Assembly (NCBI GenBank): GCA_947296775.1
Contig: CAMYRF010000035.1
Location: forward strand, 1 to 7,783
Reading direction: 5' to 3'
DNA length: 7,783 bases
From: an uncultured Mycoplasmatota bacterium
GTDB taxonomy: Bacteria; Bacillota_I; Bacilli_A; RF39; UBA660
Numbering within the stretch: position 1 is the stretch's first letter; each line of letters starts with the position of its first letter. The position numbers were made by a program, and so were the translations under genes. The notes below the pieces were generated by a model, which saw nothing but the letters and a program-made list of their open reading frames with translations, had not been told where the DNA came from and did no database searches. This document shows, piece by piece, positions 1 through 6,275 of the stretch.

Positions 1-6
1 TCTATT

Positions 7-12
7 TCACCT
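7..12 (-). promoter_or_regulatory. Ribosome binding site of a gene just off the left edge
   Basis: On the minus strand these bases read AGGTGA, a good Shine-Dalgarno sequence, about 30 bases downstream of the transcription start predicted from the promoter at 49-77. The start codon would be expected within a few bases of or just beyond position 1, so no coding sequence is visible. The downstream gene cannot be identified here. mutL often follows mutS in Firmicutes and is a guess only. Confidence 0.5.
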
Positions 13-48
13 GAAATTATTATTAATATTTTCCTTATTCTTATACAT

Positions 49-77
49 ATTATAACCCTATATTATTCATTTGGCAA
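49..77 (-). promoter_or_regulatory. Sigma-70-type promoter for a leftward gene beyond the edge
   Basis: On the minus strand there is TTGCCA (72-77, five of six matches to the -35 consensus), a 17-base spacer, and a perfect TATAAT (49-54). Transcription would start near base 42 and run off the left edge, passing the AGGTGA site at 7-12. The -35 element lies inside the 18-base sequence (65-82) that recurs upstream of mutS. Further TATAAT boxes on the same strand at 96-101 and 110-115 lack an obvious -35 element. Confidence 0.6.
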
Positions 78-82
78 CATTA
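65..82. repeat. 18-base direct repeat, copy 1
   Basis: The plus-strand sequence ATTCATTTGGCAACATTA occurs here and again, exactly and in the same orientation, at 2991-3008. The two copies bracket mutS and the plus-strand gene remnant next to it. Here the repeat covers the -35 element of the leftward promoter (TTGCCA on minus). On the plus strand it also offers TTGGCA followed, 18 bases later, by TATTAT (95-100). It may be a shared operator, an end of a mobile or recombined segment, or a dispersed genomic repeat. Confidence 0.7.
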
Positions 83-117
83 GTTTTATTATTCTATTAT
101 ACCATATACATTATATC

Positions 118-132
118 AAAAAAAAAAAAAAA
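118..132 (+). repeat. Run of 15 A residues
   Basis: An uninterrupted A tract lies just upstream of the plus-strand gene remnant. Runs this long are prone to polymerase slippage and sequencing error. On the minus strand it is a T tract, but the stem before it is weak, so I do not call it a terminator. Confidence 0.8.
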
Positions 133-170
133 CAAGGTAACTTTTTCGGTAGATAGTCTATCATTCATAA

Positions 171-355
171 GCAGATTTAACCAATATATTTTTTATCGAA
201 AATAGTAAGAAGTTAGATGTTATTTATCACTGCGGTACTTCTATAAATCACGCTGAAAGTAATTTTTTCCTATAAATAAATTAGAAGATAAAATTATAAA
301 AGAATCATTAATAAATAAAATCAATAATTTAAACAATCAAAAACTCAGAAAATAA
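171..355 (+). pseudogene. Decayed ORF6N/RhuM-like gene, C-terminal remnant
   Basis: Two overlapping plus-strand frames together resemble the C-terminal part of phage-type ORF6N/RhuM DNA-binding proteins. The first (171-275) includes the stretch VIYHCGTSINHAESN, close to the family pattern YHxGxSxxxxG, preceded by FFIEN where related proteins have a hydrophobic strand such as RFIIID. It ends at a stop at 273. The second (263-355) continues one frame away with INKLEDKIIKESLINKINNL, which matches the part that follows the motif in relatives, and ends at TAA 353-355. The shift falls in the T6 run at 263-268, so one indel explains it. A third stretch upstream (about 131-205, another frame) may be an earlier part of the same gene, but I am unsure. 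The N-terminal DNA-binding domain is missing. It converges on mutS and shares its terminator. The family call is from recalled motifs, without a search. Confidence 0.55.
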
Positions 356-365
356 AATCTGAGTT
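342..365. terminator. Bidirectional terminator between the remnant and mutS
   Basis: An 8-bp perfect stem AACTCAGA / TCTGAGTT (342-349 and 358-365) encloses an 8-base AT loop. On the minus strand it is followed by TTTTTGATTGTTT, a good U tract for mutS. On the plus strand it is followed by an interrupted tract (ATTTTATATTTTT). The stem overlaps the mutS stop codon (364-366) and the last codons of the plus-strand remnant, so the ends of both genes are built into it. Confidence 0.75.
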
Positions 366-2889
366 ATTTTATATTTTTAAGTTTATATAAAATATTTAAA
401 GCGTCAAGCGGAGTAACTTCTAAAGGATCAATCTTTTCAAGTTCCTCTTCTACCTTTGAAGTCTTAGGAATTAAATCATCAATGGGTAAAGCTTCTTGAA
501 TTTTAATATCCCTTCTAGCTTCATTCCCCTCATATACTTTTAAAATATCTGAGGCCCTTCTTATAAGTTCATCAGGTAAATTTGCTAATTTAGCAACATG
601 AATACCATAACTTTTATCTACACTGCCCTCTTTAATTTTATGAAGAAAAGTAATTTTACCAGCTTCTTCATAAGCACTTACATGAATATTTTTTAATCCA
701 GATAAATTATCTTCTAAATCAGTAAGTTCGTGATAATGCGTTGAAAAGAAAGTTTTACCTTTGATATGACTATGAATATACTCAATAATAGATTGAGCCA
801 AAGCCATACCATCAAAAGTAGCTGTACCACGACCAAGTTCATCAAATAAAATTAAACTCTTATCAGTTGCATTACTAATCGCATTATTAGCTTCCATCAT
901 CTCAACCATAAATGTTGATTCCCCACTAACTAAATCGTCTGAAGCACCTATTCTAGTAAATATAGAATCAAATATTGGCATTTTAGCTTCGCTAGCAGGA
1001 ATAAAGCATCCAATTTGTGCCATAATCGCAATTATTGCCATTTGACGCATATAAGTAGATTTACCAGCCATATTAGGACCTGTAATTAATAAAATATTAG
1101 TGTTTTTATCCATCATAATATCATTAGATACAAATTCTCCATCAATAACTTTTTCAACTACAGGATGTCTTGAATCTTTAATATAAAGCTCATTTTCAGT
1201 TAAAATAGGTCTAACATAATTGTTTTCCTCACTTACAGTTGCAAAAGATTGCATAACATCCGCCTCACTAATTACTTTCGCAATTTCTTGAAGTTTTGGA
1301 ATATATTTTTTAACCTCATCACGAACTTCATTAAACAAGCTATATTCAAGTTCTGTAATTTTTTCTTCTGCATTTAAAATTAAAGCTTCTTTTTCTTTTA
1401 AAACTGGACTTATATATCTTTCAGCATTGGCTAAAGTTTGTTTTCTTTGATAACCATACTCATCTTTAACTAAATCTAAATTACCTTTACTAACCTCAAT
1501 ATAATAACCAAAGACCCTATTATAACCAACCTTTAAGTTCTTAATGCCAGTCTTTTCTCTTTCTTCTTGTTCAAATCTAGCAACAAAGTCCTTACCACCT
1601 TTACGCAAGTTTTTAAGTTCATCAAGTTCAACGCTATAACCTTCTTTAATTAAATAACCTTCCTTAACACTAATAGGCGGATTTTCATATATACTGTTTT
1701 CTAAAAGTTCATACAAATTATCTAAAGTTTCTAATGATTTATGAAAATTAATTTTTTCTAAAATCTCTTTAATGCTAGGAAGCACCTTAATAGAATTTTT
1801 AAGTTGCAACATATCTCTAGCATTAGCATTACCAAATGCCACTTTACCACTTAATCTTTCTAAATCATAAACTTCGTTTAATAACTCTTCTAAATCACTT
1901 TTTAAAATAAATTCTTTAAGTAATGTATCAACACAATTATATCGATTTTCAATTGACTCTCTATCAATTAAAGGATTTAAAATAAAGTTTTTAAGAAGTC
2001 TTGCTCCCATCGCAGTTTTAGTTTTATCAAGTAACCAAATTAAAGAATAATTTCTTTGTTTAAGTCTTAATGTTTCTGTAAGTTCAAGATTTCTTTTAGT
2101 ATGAACATCCATTTTTAAATAACTTTTATTTTCTCTAACCATCGCAGGTTGAAGATGATCCAAACTACGTTTTTGATTTCCTGCAATATAAGTTACTAAA
2201 TGTTTAACCGTTTCTATATATCTTTGATCAGTTAAATGCTCATAAGTTTTTTTATAATCATCACTTATATTATCAGTAATTGTAACAGGAAGATGAAATT
2301 GGTTTTTAAGCATAGAATAAATAACTTTATCAACTTTTTCAGTAATAACAACTTCTTTCGCCCCTAAATTAATAACTTCACTAACAACTTTAGATGGATT
2401 ATGTGGTACAAGCAAAACATAAATTTCGCCAGTAGATGCATCGGCATAACTAACCCCATAAGCATGTTTAAAATCAACAATATTGGCAATAAAATTAAAA
2501 TCATCAGATTTTAAAGTATCTCCGCCCATAACAGTACCCGAACTAATAATTTGGACAATATCTCTTTTAACAAGACCTTTAACACTTCTAGGATCTTCCA
2601 TTTGTTCACAAATACCAACTTTATAACCTTTTTCAACTAATTTATCAATATAGCCACTAGCTGCATGATGAGGAATTCCACACATAGGAACTCTTTCATC
2701 TAATCCTGCAGATTTGCCCGTTAAAGTAAGCTCAAGTTCCTTACTAAGCAATATTGCATCATCAAAAAACATTTCATAAAAGTCGCCTAGTCTAAAAAAG
2801 ATTATCAAATCTTCATTCGCATTTTTTATTTCTAAATATTGTCTCATCATCGGAGTTGCTTTATTTAAGTCAACATCTTTTCTTTCCAT
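364..2889 (-). CDS. mutS: DNA mismatch repair protein MutS
   Basis: MutS binds mismatches and small loops in newly made DNA and, with MutL and ATP, starts repair. The 841-residue product has the usual MutS1 length and domain order. The N-terminal domain carries the mismatch-reading FYE motif (Phe37, Glu39, in RLGDFYEMF). Connector, lever and clamp regions follow. The ATPase has Walker A GPNMAGKST (604-612), a signature-type segment (ASDDLVSGESTF, from 649), Walker B with Asp683-Glu684 before GRGTATFDG, and STHYHEL near 716. A short C-terminal PLDALNILYKLK segment matches the family's dimerisation tail. I start at ATG 2889: GGTGG lies 5 bases upstream (2895-2899), whereas the longer frame begins with a TTG (2901) that overlaps that site. 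It appears to be transcribed alone from the promoter near 2924 and ends at its own terminator. No key residue is missing, so it should be functional. Confidence 0.97.
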   Translation of the reverse strand: MERKDVDLNKATPMMRQYLEIKNANEDLIIFFRLGDFYEMFFDDAILLSKELELTLTGKSAGLDERVPMCGIPHHAASGYIDKLVEKGYKVGICEQMEDPRSVKGLVKRDIVQIISSGTVMGGDTLKSDDFNFIANIVDFKHAYGVSYADASTGEIYVLLVPHNPSKVVSEVINLGAKEVVITEKVDKVIYSMLKNQFHLPVTITDNISDDYKKTYEHLTDQRYIETVKHLVTYIAGNQKRSLDHLQPAMVRENKSYLKMDVHTKRNLELTETLRLKQRNYSLIWLLDKTKTAMGARLLKNFILNPLIDRESIENRYNCVDTLLKEFILKSDLEELLNEVYDLERLSGKVAFGNANARDMLQLKNSIKVLPSIKEILEKINFHKSLETLDNLYELLENSIYENPPISVKEGYLIKEGYSVELDELKNLRKGGKDFVARFEQEEREKTGIKNLKVGYNRVFGYYIEVSKGNLDLVKDEYGYQRKQTLANAERYISPVLKEKEALILNAEEKITELEYSLFNEVRDEVKKYIPKLQEIAKVISEADVMQSFATVSEENNYVRPILTENELYIKDSRHPVVEKVIDGEFVSNDIMMDKNTNILLITGPNMAGKSTYMRQMAIIAIMAQIGCFIPASEAKMPIFDSIFTRIGASDDLVSGESTFMVEMMEANNAISNATDKSLILFDELGRGTATFDGMALAQSIIEYIHSHIKGKTFFSTHYHELTDLEDNLSGLKNIHVSAYEEAGKITFLHKIKEGSVDKSYGIHVAKLANLPDELIRRASDILKVYEGNEARRDIKIQEALPIDDLIPKTSKVEEELEKIDPLEVTPLDALNILYKLKNIK

Positions 2890-2923
2890 TGTTACCACCA
2901 AAAATACTTTCTAATTACTAAAT

Positions 2924-2952
2924 ATTATAACGCATTTTTTCTTTTTTTTAAA
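2924..2952 (-). promoter_or_regulatory. Probable mutS promoter
   Basis: On the minus strand there is a perfect TATAAT (2924-2929). Seventeen bases upstream of it is a weak -35 candidate, TTTAAA (2947-2952). Transcription would begin near 2917 and give a leader of about 28 bases that contains the GGTGG ribosome binding site. The -10 box is convincing and the -35 box is not. The TTGCCA within the 18-base repeat at 2991-3008 has no good -10 partner at normal spacing and may be an upstream control site. Confidence 0.6.
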
Positions 2953-2990
2953 GTAAAAGAATTAGTTTTTCCCTTTATTTTTAAAGTATA

Positions 2991-3008
2991 ATTCATTTGG
3001 CAACATTA
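2991..3008. repeat. 18-base direct repeat, copy 2
   Basis: Exact copy of the sequence at 65-82, in the same orientation, about 100 bases upstream of the mutS start. Similarity outside the 18 bases is slight, so the conserved unit is short. Both copies lie upstream of a minus-strand transcription unit (mutS here, the off-edge gene at copy 1), which suits a shared regulatory site. A duplication flanking the mutS segment is also possible. Confidence 0.7.
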
Positions 3009-3064
3009 CATATAACAAATAATAACACTTAAAAGTCAGGAAAAATGTTTTTCTATTAGCAAAC

Positions 3065-3093
3065 AAAAAGAAGAAAATTTATTCTTCCTTTTT
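3065..3093. terminator. Terminator-like hairpin downstream of the TasA-like remnant
   Basis: AAAAAGAAGAA (3065-3075) pairs with TTCTT plus CTTTTT (3082-3093), with one bulged C at 3087 and a 6-base loop. On the minus strand the T tract continues as TTTTTGTTTGC. It would end a leftward transcript from the 3094-3330 area, where only a broken gene is found, so it may be a leftover of that gene's transcription unit. It also shields mutS from read-through. Confidence 0.5.
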
Positions 3094-3282
3094 GGTAATG
3101 AAGTTGAAAATTACCACATTGAGTACCATTTGTAATTAGTATATTTCAATTACTTGAGATACTTGATGTTCCTTTAATATTTAGGATGCTACTAAAAGCT
3201 GCATATCCTACTGCCATTAATAATACTACTCACATAAACTTCCTATAATAATGTTTCTCTTTTTCTTTGCTGATATCCTCAT
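3094..3282 (-). pseudogene. Broken TasA/SipW-type secreted protein leader
   Basis: A minus-strand ATG at 3280-3282, with AGGAGA 8 bases upstream (3291-3296), starts MRISAKKKRNIIIGSLC and then hits TAG (3226-3228). One frame away the reading continues at once with VVLLMAVGYAAFSS, then ILNIKGTSSISSN, a stop TGA (3146-3148), and NILITNGTQ. Joined by adding one base between 3230 and 3231, this is a basic start, a hydrophobic segment, a YAAF cleavage region, and the following ILxIxGTxxISxNW pattern of SipW-dependent TasA/CalY-like secreted proteins. The TGA stands where that family has a Trp. No mature domain follows, so the gene is shifted, interrupted and truncated. The left boundary is approximate: the second frame is open to TAA at 3056-3058 but loses resemblance around 3120. 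The family call rests on recalled leader patterns, without a search. Confidence 0.6.
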
Positions 3283-3330
3283 GTTTTCTCTCTCCTACTA
3301 TTTTATTTAAACTATATCAAAAAAGTCATG

Positions 3331-3367
3331 AAAAAAACAAGATTATATCATTAGATATACCTTGTTT
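3331..3367 (-). terminator. Intrinsic terminator of the suf operon
   Basis: Two stacked stems, AAACAAG/CTTGTTT (3335-3341 with 3361-3367) and TATATC/GATATA (3344-3349 with 3354-3359), are separated by a small internal loop and closed by an ATTA loop. On the minus strand the hairpin runs into TTTTTTT. It begins about 9 bases after the sufS stop. This is the strongest terminator in the window and shows that the operon ends with sufS. Confidence 0.85.
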
Positions 3368-3375
3368 ACACAACT

Positions 3376-4569
3376 TTAAAAAATATCAGTTTTAATATTA
3401 GGATTTTTAAGTACCTCTATTAATTTATCAATTTCTTCTTTAGTGTTATAAAAATACAAACTAATTCTACAAGTGTTTTTAATTTTTAATTCATCTTTTA
3501 ATATTTTCGCGCAGTGACTACCAGCTCTAGTACAAATATTATATTTATCTAAATAAATTGATAAATCTTGCGGAAAAATATCTTTATAATTAATTGTAAC
3601 AATACCACTTTCACTATTTTCATTATAAATTTCTATTTCAGAAATTTCTTTTAATCTCTTAACTAAATAATTTCTTAATTCCAATTCATATTCATGAATC
3701 TTTTCTAAACCAATTTGATTTAAATATTTAATAACATAACCAAATCCAATAACACCAGCAATATTAGGAGTTCCAGCTTCTAATAAATCTGGCATAGATT
3801 TATATCTTCTAGCTCCATCATTACTAAATTCAGCATTCATACCACCGCCAAAAACAATTGGTTTAATATTTTCTAAATAATTTTCTTTAACATAAATTAC
3901 GCCAACACCAGTAGGACCACACATTTTGTGCGCTGAAAAAGCTAAAAAATCAACATCTAAATCTTGGACATCAACTTTCATATGTGGCACACTTTGAGCA
4001 CCATCACATAAAACTAAAATACCTTTACTATGAGCATATTCAGTTATTTCTTTAATCGGTCTTACATCACCCACCACATTACTTACATGTGCCAGCGAAA
4101 TAACTTTAGTGTTAGCTGTAATCGCTTTCTTAACATTATCTAAAGTAACTTTATGATTATCATCAAGATCAATATAATTAACCTTTATAAAAGTTTCATC
4201 TGCAAGTTCAAACCAAGGTAAAACATTAGAAGCATGTTCGCTCTTAGTAATTAAAACCTCATCGTCCTTTTTTAAATAATGTCTAAAAAAACCAAAAACA
4301 ATTTTATTAATAGAATCAGTTGTTCCACTAGTAAAAGAAATTTGATTCGTTCCTTTAGCATTAATTAAATCACGAACAAGTTCTCTAGTATTTTCATATT
4401 CATAGCTCGCCTTAATACTAAGTTCATAATCACCTCTATGTGCATTTGAACTATAATGATTATAATAATCACTAATAGCTTCACTTAGTACCCTAGGCTT
4501 TAAAGTCGTAGCACCATTATCAAAATAAATGACACCACTTTGAACAATATCAAAATCTTCAGTATTCAT
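3376..4569 (-). CDS. sufS: Cysteine desulfurase SufS
   Basis: This PLP enzyme takes sulfur from cysteine as a persulfide, giving alanine, and supplies it for Fe-S cluster building in the cytoplasm. The 397-residue product has the class V aminotransferase fold of group II desulfurases. Visible residues are His112 (SEHASN), Asp189 and Gln192 (LCDGAQS), the PLP-binding Lys215 (SAHKMCGPTG), and the persulfide-bearing Cys353 in RAGSHCAKIL. The usual group II motif is RxGHHCA; here the first His is Ser. I start at ATG 4569, preceded by GGAGGTGA (4575-4582). The longer frame starts at a TTG inside that site and can be dismissed. It lies 5 bases after sufD, whose stop codon forms part of its ribosome binding site, so translation is probably coupled. 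The usual sulfur acceptor SufU is not next to it. Confidence 0.94.
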   Translation of the reverse strand: MNTEDFDIVQSGVIYFDNGATTLKPRVLSEAISDYYNHYSSNAHRGDYELSIKASYEYENTRELVRDLINAKGTNQISFTSGTTDSINKIVFGFFRHYLKKDDEVLITKSEHASNVLPWFELADETFIKVNYIDLDDNHKVTLDNVKKAITANTKVISLAHVSNVVGDVRPIKEITEYAHSKGILVLCDGAQSVPHMKVDVQDLDVDFLAFSAHKMCGPTGVGVIYVKENYLENIKPIVFGGGMNAEFSNDGARRYKSMPDLLEAGTPNIAGVIGFGYVIKYLNQIGLEKIHEYELELRNYLVKRLKEISEIEIYNENSESGIVTINYKDIFPQDLSIYLDKYNICTRAGSHCAKILKDELKIKNTCRISLYFYNTKEEIDKLIEVLKNPNIKTDIF

Positions 4570-4574
4570 ATTTT

Positions 4575-4582
4575 TCACCTCC
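4575..4582 (-). promoter_or_regulatory. Ribosome binding site of sufS overlapping the sufD stop
   Basis: GGAGGTGA on the minus strand, 5 bases before the sufS ATG, contains the sufD stop codon TGA (4575-4577). It settles the sufS start, suggests translational coupling, and supports TGA as a real stop codon in this genome. Confidence 0.85.
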
Positions 4583-5369
4583 AATATTTATTAATTATGT
4601 TTTCCATTTCATTTTGACCCTGCTTTAAACCATTTAATAAGAAACCTCTAATAATAAGGTTCTCAGCTTCTTTTGGCTCAATACCTCTACTCATTAAATA
4701 AAACATTTCTTCTTCATTACACTTACCTATATGTGCACTATGATTAGCAATAACGTCATTTTCATCAATAAATAAATTGGGCTTAATTTCACATTTTTTA
4801 TTAGTTAAATTAATAATTCTATTTTTTTGATCAAGCACGCAGTCAACTTTACCATTAGGAACAAAACCAGAAACTACAAATGAAAGTTTACCATCTAAAA
4901 CATTAACCCCATTATTAATAATATTACTAATTGTTTTACTAGCGTTATGATAAACCATTAAATCATATTTTTCTTTTTTATCAGAAATAGTTTTAAGTAA
5001 ATAATTAGTTTCAGCAAACTCACCATTTAAATTAAAAATAAGTTGTTCTTTAATTATATTAATATCATTTATTTTACAAATATTAATTTTACTATCTTTA
5101 TCAAGATTATATATATAACCAAGTTTATATTTTAAACCATTTTTAATTTCAAACAAATTACATTTAACACCTTCTAAAATATTAAAACATAAATGTAATT
5201 TAGTTTCCTCAGTACTAATATAATTAATTGTTAAATCAGTATCAGATAAAATATCAATTTTTATTTCTGAAAGAAATTCATTTCCACTATATGTAACACT
5301 AATAGAATTATCCAAATCTTTTTCAGTAATTTCATCATTCACTATTATTATCTTATTCATATTATTCAT
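4575..5369 (-). CDS. sufD: SufD/SufB-type Fe-S assembly scaffold, short form
   Basis: SufB and SufD form the scaffold on which SufC's ATPase drives Fe-S cluster assembly. The C-terminal third is diagnostic: IKPNLFIDENDVIANHSAHIG (about 195-215) followed by EEEMFYLMSRGIEPKEAE matches the SufBD core. His210 aligns with the conserved His of the SufD SHGAT segment that is important in E. coli SufD. The core reads more like SufD than SufB. At 264 residues it is much shorter than typical SufD or SufB (roughly 420-470); the N-terminal helical region is missing and the beta-helix is short. Cys residues at 61, 70, 98, 177, 193 and 217 do not form an obvious motif. The ATG at 5369 overlaps the sufC stop by 8 bases; a second ATG at 5360 is also possible, and the AGGA at about 5372-5375 is too close to the first and slightly far from the second. 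The frame is intact and lies between sufC and sufS. Confidence 0.88.
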   Translation of the reverse strand: MNNMNKIIIVNDEITEKDLDNSISVTYSGNEFLSEIKIDILSDTDLTINYISTEETKLHLCFNILEGVKCNLFEIKNGLKYKLGYIYNLDKDSKINICKINDINIIKEQLIFNLNGEFAETNYLLKTISDKKEKYDLMVYHNASKTISNIINNGVNVLDGKLSFVVSGFVPNGKVDCVLDQKNRIINLTNKKCEIKPNLFIDENDVIANHSAHIGKCNEEEMFYLMSRGIEPKEAENLIIRGFLLNGLKQGQNEMENIINKYWR

Positions 5370-6126
5370 TTTCCTTTATAACACTAGTACTAGATTTTTT
5401 AATTTTATCAAATCCTTCTTCCTCAATAACCTTAACCAAAGAAGCATCTGCGCTTTTAATAATCTTACCATCAGCCATAACATGAACAAAATCAGGTTTA
5501 ATATAATCAAGTAATCTTTGATAATGAGTAACTAATAAAATAGCTGGTTTTTCTTCATTAAAATAATCCATCACACTTTCACCAACAATTTTTAAACTAT
5601 CAACATCTAATCCTGAATCAATTTCATCAAGCATAACAAATGAAGGCTTTAAAATATGCATTTGTAAAATTTCATTTTTCTTTCTTTCGCCGCCAGAAAA
5701 CCCTTCATTAATTCCCCTGTGAATCATATCTTTACCCATTTTTAAATCTGTGACAGTTTTATCAAGTTCTTTAATAAAACTATATAATTTAAAATTTTCA
5801 TTTTTACTTCTTAAAGCCGTTCTTAAAAAGTCTGCATTACTAACACCTTCAATTTCCATTGGCATCTGCATTCCAAGAAAAATACCCAATCTAGCCCTTT
5901 CATATACAGCTAAATCATTAATTAAAGTATCACCATAATAAATTTCACCTTTAACAATTTTATAATTAGGATCTCCCATAATAATCTTAGTTAAAGTAGA
6001 TTTACCTGTTCCATTAGGTCCCATAATAACATGAATTTCACCAGGCCTAATTTCTAAATTAAAATCTTTTAAAATTTCTTTATTATTTACTGTAACAGTT
6101 AAATTTTTAATTTTTAAGTTTGTCAT
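5362..6126 (-). CDS. sufC: Fe-S assembly ATPase SufC
   Basis: SufC is the ABC-type ATPase of the SUF system; it acts in the cytoplasm with the SufB/SufD scaffold, not as a transporter. The 254-residue product has all ABC motifs: Walker A GPNGTGKST (36-44), Q-loop Gln87 in LGMQMPMEIEG, signature FSGGERKK (143-150), Walker B FVMLDEIDSGLD (163-174, Asp167-Glu168), and the switch His201 in LVTHYQRLL. The FSGGERKKNEILQM and MLDEIDSGLD stretches are typical of SufC rather than of other ABC ATPases. Length is normal. It starts at ATG 6124-6126 with GGTGA 5 bases upstream, is the first gene of the operon, and its last codons overlap the sufD start. A short Lys/Ser/Glu-rich tail (from about 241) follows the conserved part. 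Confidence 0.96.
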   Translation of the reverse strand: MTNLKIKNLTVTVNNKEILKDFNLEIRPGEIHVIMGPNGTGKSTLTKIIMGDPNYKIVKGEIYYGDTLINDLAVYERARLGIFLGMQMPMEIEGVSNADFLRTALRSKNENFKLYSFIKELDKTVTDLKMGKDMIHRGINEGFSGGERKKNEILQMHILKPSFVMLDEIDSGLDVDSLKIVGESVMDYFNEEKPAILLVTHYQRLLDYIKPDFVHVMADGKIIKSADASLVKVIEEEGFDKIKKSSTSVIKENE

Positions 6127-6166
6127 TTATATCACCAACTATTATTTTAACACTTTTATCTATTTT

Positions 6167-6194
6167 TTTATACAAATTTGAATAAAAATGACAA
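6167..6194 (-). promoter_or_regulatory. suf operon promoter
   Basis: On the minus strand there is TTGTCA (6189-6194), a 16-base spacer, and TATAAA (6167-6172), each one mismatch from consensus. Transcription would start near 6160 and give a leader of roughly 34 bases containing the sufC ribosome binding site. The -35 box overlaps a plus-strand ATGACA (6188-6193) that could serve a divergent promoter. I see no convincing operator; the dyad at 6215-6233 lies upstream. Confidence 0.6.
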
Positions 6195-6214
6195 AACTTT
6201 TCCATAATATGTTA

Positions 6215-6233
6215 GAATATTCCGCAGATATTC
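6215..6233. promoter_or_regulatory. Inverted repeat in the sufC-HIT intergenic region
   Basis: GAATAT (6215-6220) and ATATTC (6228-6233) form a 6-bp dyad around a 7-base centre, TCCGCAG, which is rich in G+C for this region. It lies just upstream of the suf promoter -35 box and overlaps a possible plus-strand extended -10 (TG at 6210-6211 plus TAGAAT at 6213-6218). It could be a repressor or activator site or simply a small hairpin. Confidence 0.35.
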
Positions 6234-6237
6234 ACGT

Positions 6238-6259
6238 AAAAGAGTTTAAACTCTTTTTT
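6238..6259 (+). terminator. Perfect palindrome with U tract upstream of the HIT gene
   Basis: AAAAGAGTTTAAACTCTTTT (6238-6257) is a perfect 20-base palindrome. It can fold as an 8-bp stem with a TTAA loop and continues into TTTTTTAATTTT on the plus strand, which is terminator form. No plus-strand gene lies to its left before sufC. It would stop a transcript started at the candidate promoter near 6188-6218, or it insulates the HIT gene from stray transcription. It could instead be a dyad operator. Confidence 0.5.
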
Positions 6260-6266
6260 AATTTTG

Positions 6267-6275
6267 TGTTATAAT
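6267..6275 (+). promoter_or_regulatory. Extended -10 promoter of the HIT gene
   Basis: TG at 6267-6268, one base, then a perfect TATAAT (6270-6275) make an extended -10 element that can work with a poor -35; TTTAAA (6245-6250) is the only candidate, at 19 bases. The start point would be near 6282, right at the GGGTGA ribosome binding site, so the leader would be only about 11 bases. Confidence 0.55.

Noticed and set aside
96..115. Two further minus-strand TATAAT boxes (96-101 and 110-115)
   Set aside because: Neither has a credible -35 element at 16-18 bases; in such AT-rich DNA the box alone occurs by chance.
2890..2901. Longer mutS start at TTG 2901
   Set aside because: It overlaps the GGTGG site for the ATG at 2889, and the added residues are not part of the MutS family start.
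3132..3153. Small inverted repeat GTAATT / AATTAC
   Set aside because: Only six AT-rich pairs with a 10-base loop, inside the broken leader gene; no U tract or regulatory context.
3146..4577. Genetic code 4 (TGA read as Trp), suggested by the TGA in the TasA-like remnant
   Set aside because: The Trp codons I decoded in mutS, sufS and sufD are TGG, and sufD ends at a TGA embedded in the sufS ribosome binding site. The TGA in the remnant is more simply a mutation in a dead gene.
4570..4584. Longer sufS start at TTG 4584, overlapping sufD
   Set aside because: The TTG and following codons are the ribosome binding site GGAGGTGA itself; the ATG at 4569 has ideal spacing.
5750..5938. Plus-strand 62-codon open frame inside sufC
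   Set aside because: It lies wholly antisense to an intact, well-conserved sufC, has no ribosome binding site I can see, and no recognisable motif. It is a shadow frame.
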